Of a stretch of DNA of 64,000 nt, positions 63,679 to 64,000 are shown piece by piece. Within the stretch, counting starts at the first letter, position 1. Each line of letters begins with the position of its first letter. Both the position numbers and the translations under genes were made by a program. Source of the DNA: Paenibacillus chitinolyticus NBRC 15660 (GTDB taxonomy: Bacteria > Bacillota > Bacilli > Paenibacillales > NBRC-103111); the NCBI RefSeq assembly GCF_000739915.1, contig NZ_BBJT01000003.1, positions 496,001-560,000 of the forward strand. Direction: 5' to 3'. The notes below the pieces were generated by a model. The model made no database searches. It was not told where the DNA came from and was given only the letters and a program-made list of their open reading frames with translations.

Positions 63679-64000
63679 TTAGTTTATCCGCTTTTCCGCC
63701 TTCGCCAGCAGGTTGTCCATAACAAAATCCAACTGCTTGTCCAGCGAATAGATGTCGTTGTAGTACGACAAACCGAAACTGATCTCGATTAGCCGTCCTT
63801 CCTTCACCGCGGGAATTTGTTTCCAGGCAGGATTTTGGGACAAATCCTCCATCCCTTCGTACGCCGAACGGAACACATAATCGCCCGAGTATTGATTGAG
63901 CGCTTCCAACGAGACGTTCTTCGAGCTCGCCGCTTTGCTCCCCGCATCGATATCTCTTTGAAGGACAGCAGGTGCTTTCATGCCTAAATATTCATAGATA
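63679..64000 (-). CDS. FecB-type iron-siderophore binding protein, C-terminal part (cut by window edge)
   Basis: The open frame continues to the window end: IYEYLGMKAPAVL precedes the annotated methionine in frame, the YxYLG pattern of FecB/FhuD-like binding proteins. The last ~105 residues (SGDYVFRSAYEGMEDLSQNP, WKQIPAVKEGRLIEISFGL) end in a typical C-terminal lobe. The 5' part, the lipobox and the regulatory region are outside the window. It would be a second siderophore system next to the one at 52-54 kb. Confidence 0.75.
   Translation of the reverse strand, partial: IYEYLGMKAPAVLQRDIDAGSKAASSKNVSLEALNQYSGDYVFRSAYEGMEDLSQNPAWKQIPAVKEGRLIEISFGLSYYNDIYSLDKQLDFVMDNLLAKAEKRIN

Noticed and set aside
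1-64000. tRNA, rRNA, insertion sequence, prophage or CRISPR
   Set aside because: No cloverleaf, rRNA, transposase or repeat-spacer signals were found on reading both strands; a covariance search was not possible.

Overview
The window reads as a chromosome segment of a spore-forming Bacillota of the Paenibacillus type. The order hfq, miaA, methyltransferase, mutL, S41 peptidase, mutS, amidoligase-like gene, cotE-like gene is on one strand. There are strong AGGAGG-type ribosome binding sites, GTG and TTG starts, hairpin-plus-T terminators, a spore coat gene, a collagen-like surface protein gene and 15-bp TGATAAT-N-ATTATCA Fur boxes. No rRNA, tRNA, CRISPR array, insertion sequence or prophage was seen. 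The genus call is inference from gene order and protein families.

Layout. 0-2.7 kb: a GNAT gene, a frameshifted short-chain dehydrogenase, and a very methionine-rich 73-residue protein behind a perfect palindrome. 2.8-16.7 kb, minus strand: a class A penicillin-binding protein with an Asn/Gly/Lys/Asp-rich tail, then the hfq-to-cotE RNA modification, mismatch repair and sporulation block. 17.7-27 kb: a BclA-like collagen protein, an aromatic acid exporter homologue, a three-gene SsuABC-type importer, an M32 carboxypeptidase, an IscA-like protein, a beta-carbonic anhydrase and an MFS transporter. 27.3-36.9 kb, minus strand: an envelope-stress or drug-response array made of response regulator, sensor kinase, a Spy-like exported protein, HlyD adaptor, ABC ATPase, MacB-type permease and a large exported protein. 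37.1-40.2 kb: a DUF1540 peptide, a Fur-box-preceded Tim44-like/YxcD pair and a GH18 glycosidase with six N-terminal repeats.

40.3-47.4 kb is visibly AT-rich and looks acquired. It carries a YxdJK-LM-YxeA-like peptide-sensing/detoxification module rearranged into two convergent units, plus a VanZ/RDD membrane protein. It begins beside a broken LamG-domain fragment and ends with a second copy of the module's direct-repeat operator. 47.4-54.8 kb is a Fur-controlled siderophore-type module: AraC regulator, FecB-type lipoprotein, two half-size ABC transporters and a MATE exporter.

55-64 kb: a discoidin/basic-secretory-protease gene broken by one in-frame TAG; an operon of a DUF6530-like protein, a MoxR ATPase, a VWA protein and a degenerate GIY-YIG protein, in which the ATPase and VWA frames are joined at a run of ten A residues; then unknown genes, a GNAT, a SUKH protein, endonuclease IV and the 3' part of a second iron-siderophore binding protein cut by the window edge.

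The most promising candidates for something undescribed are the MoxR/VWA frame junction with its tandem-repeat leader, the duplicated operator at the island edge, the methionine-rich protein, and the regulator-Spy-like-efflux-exported protein array.
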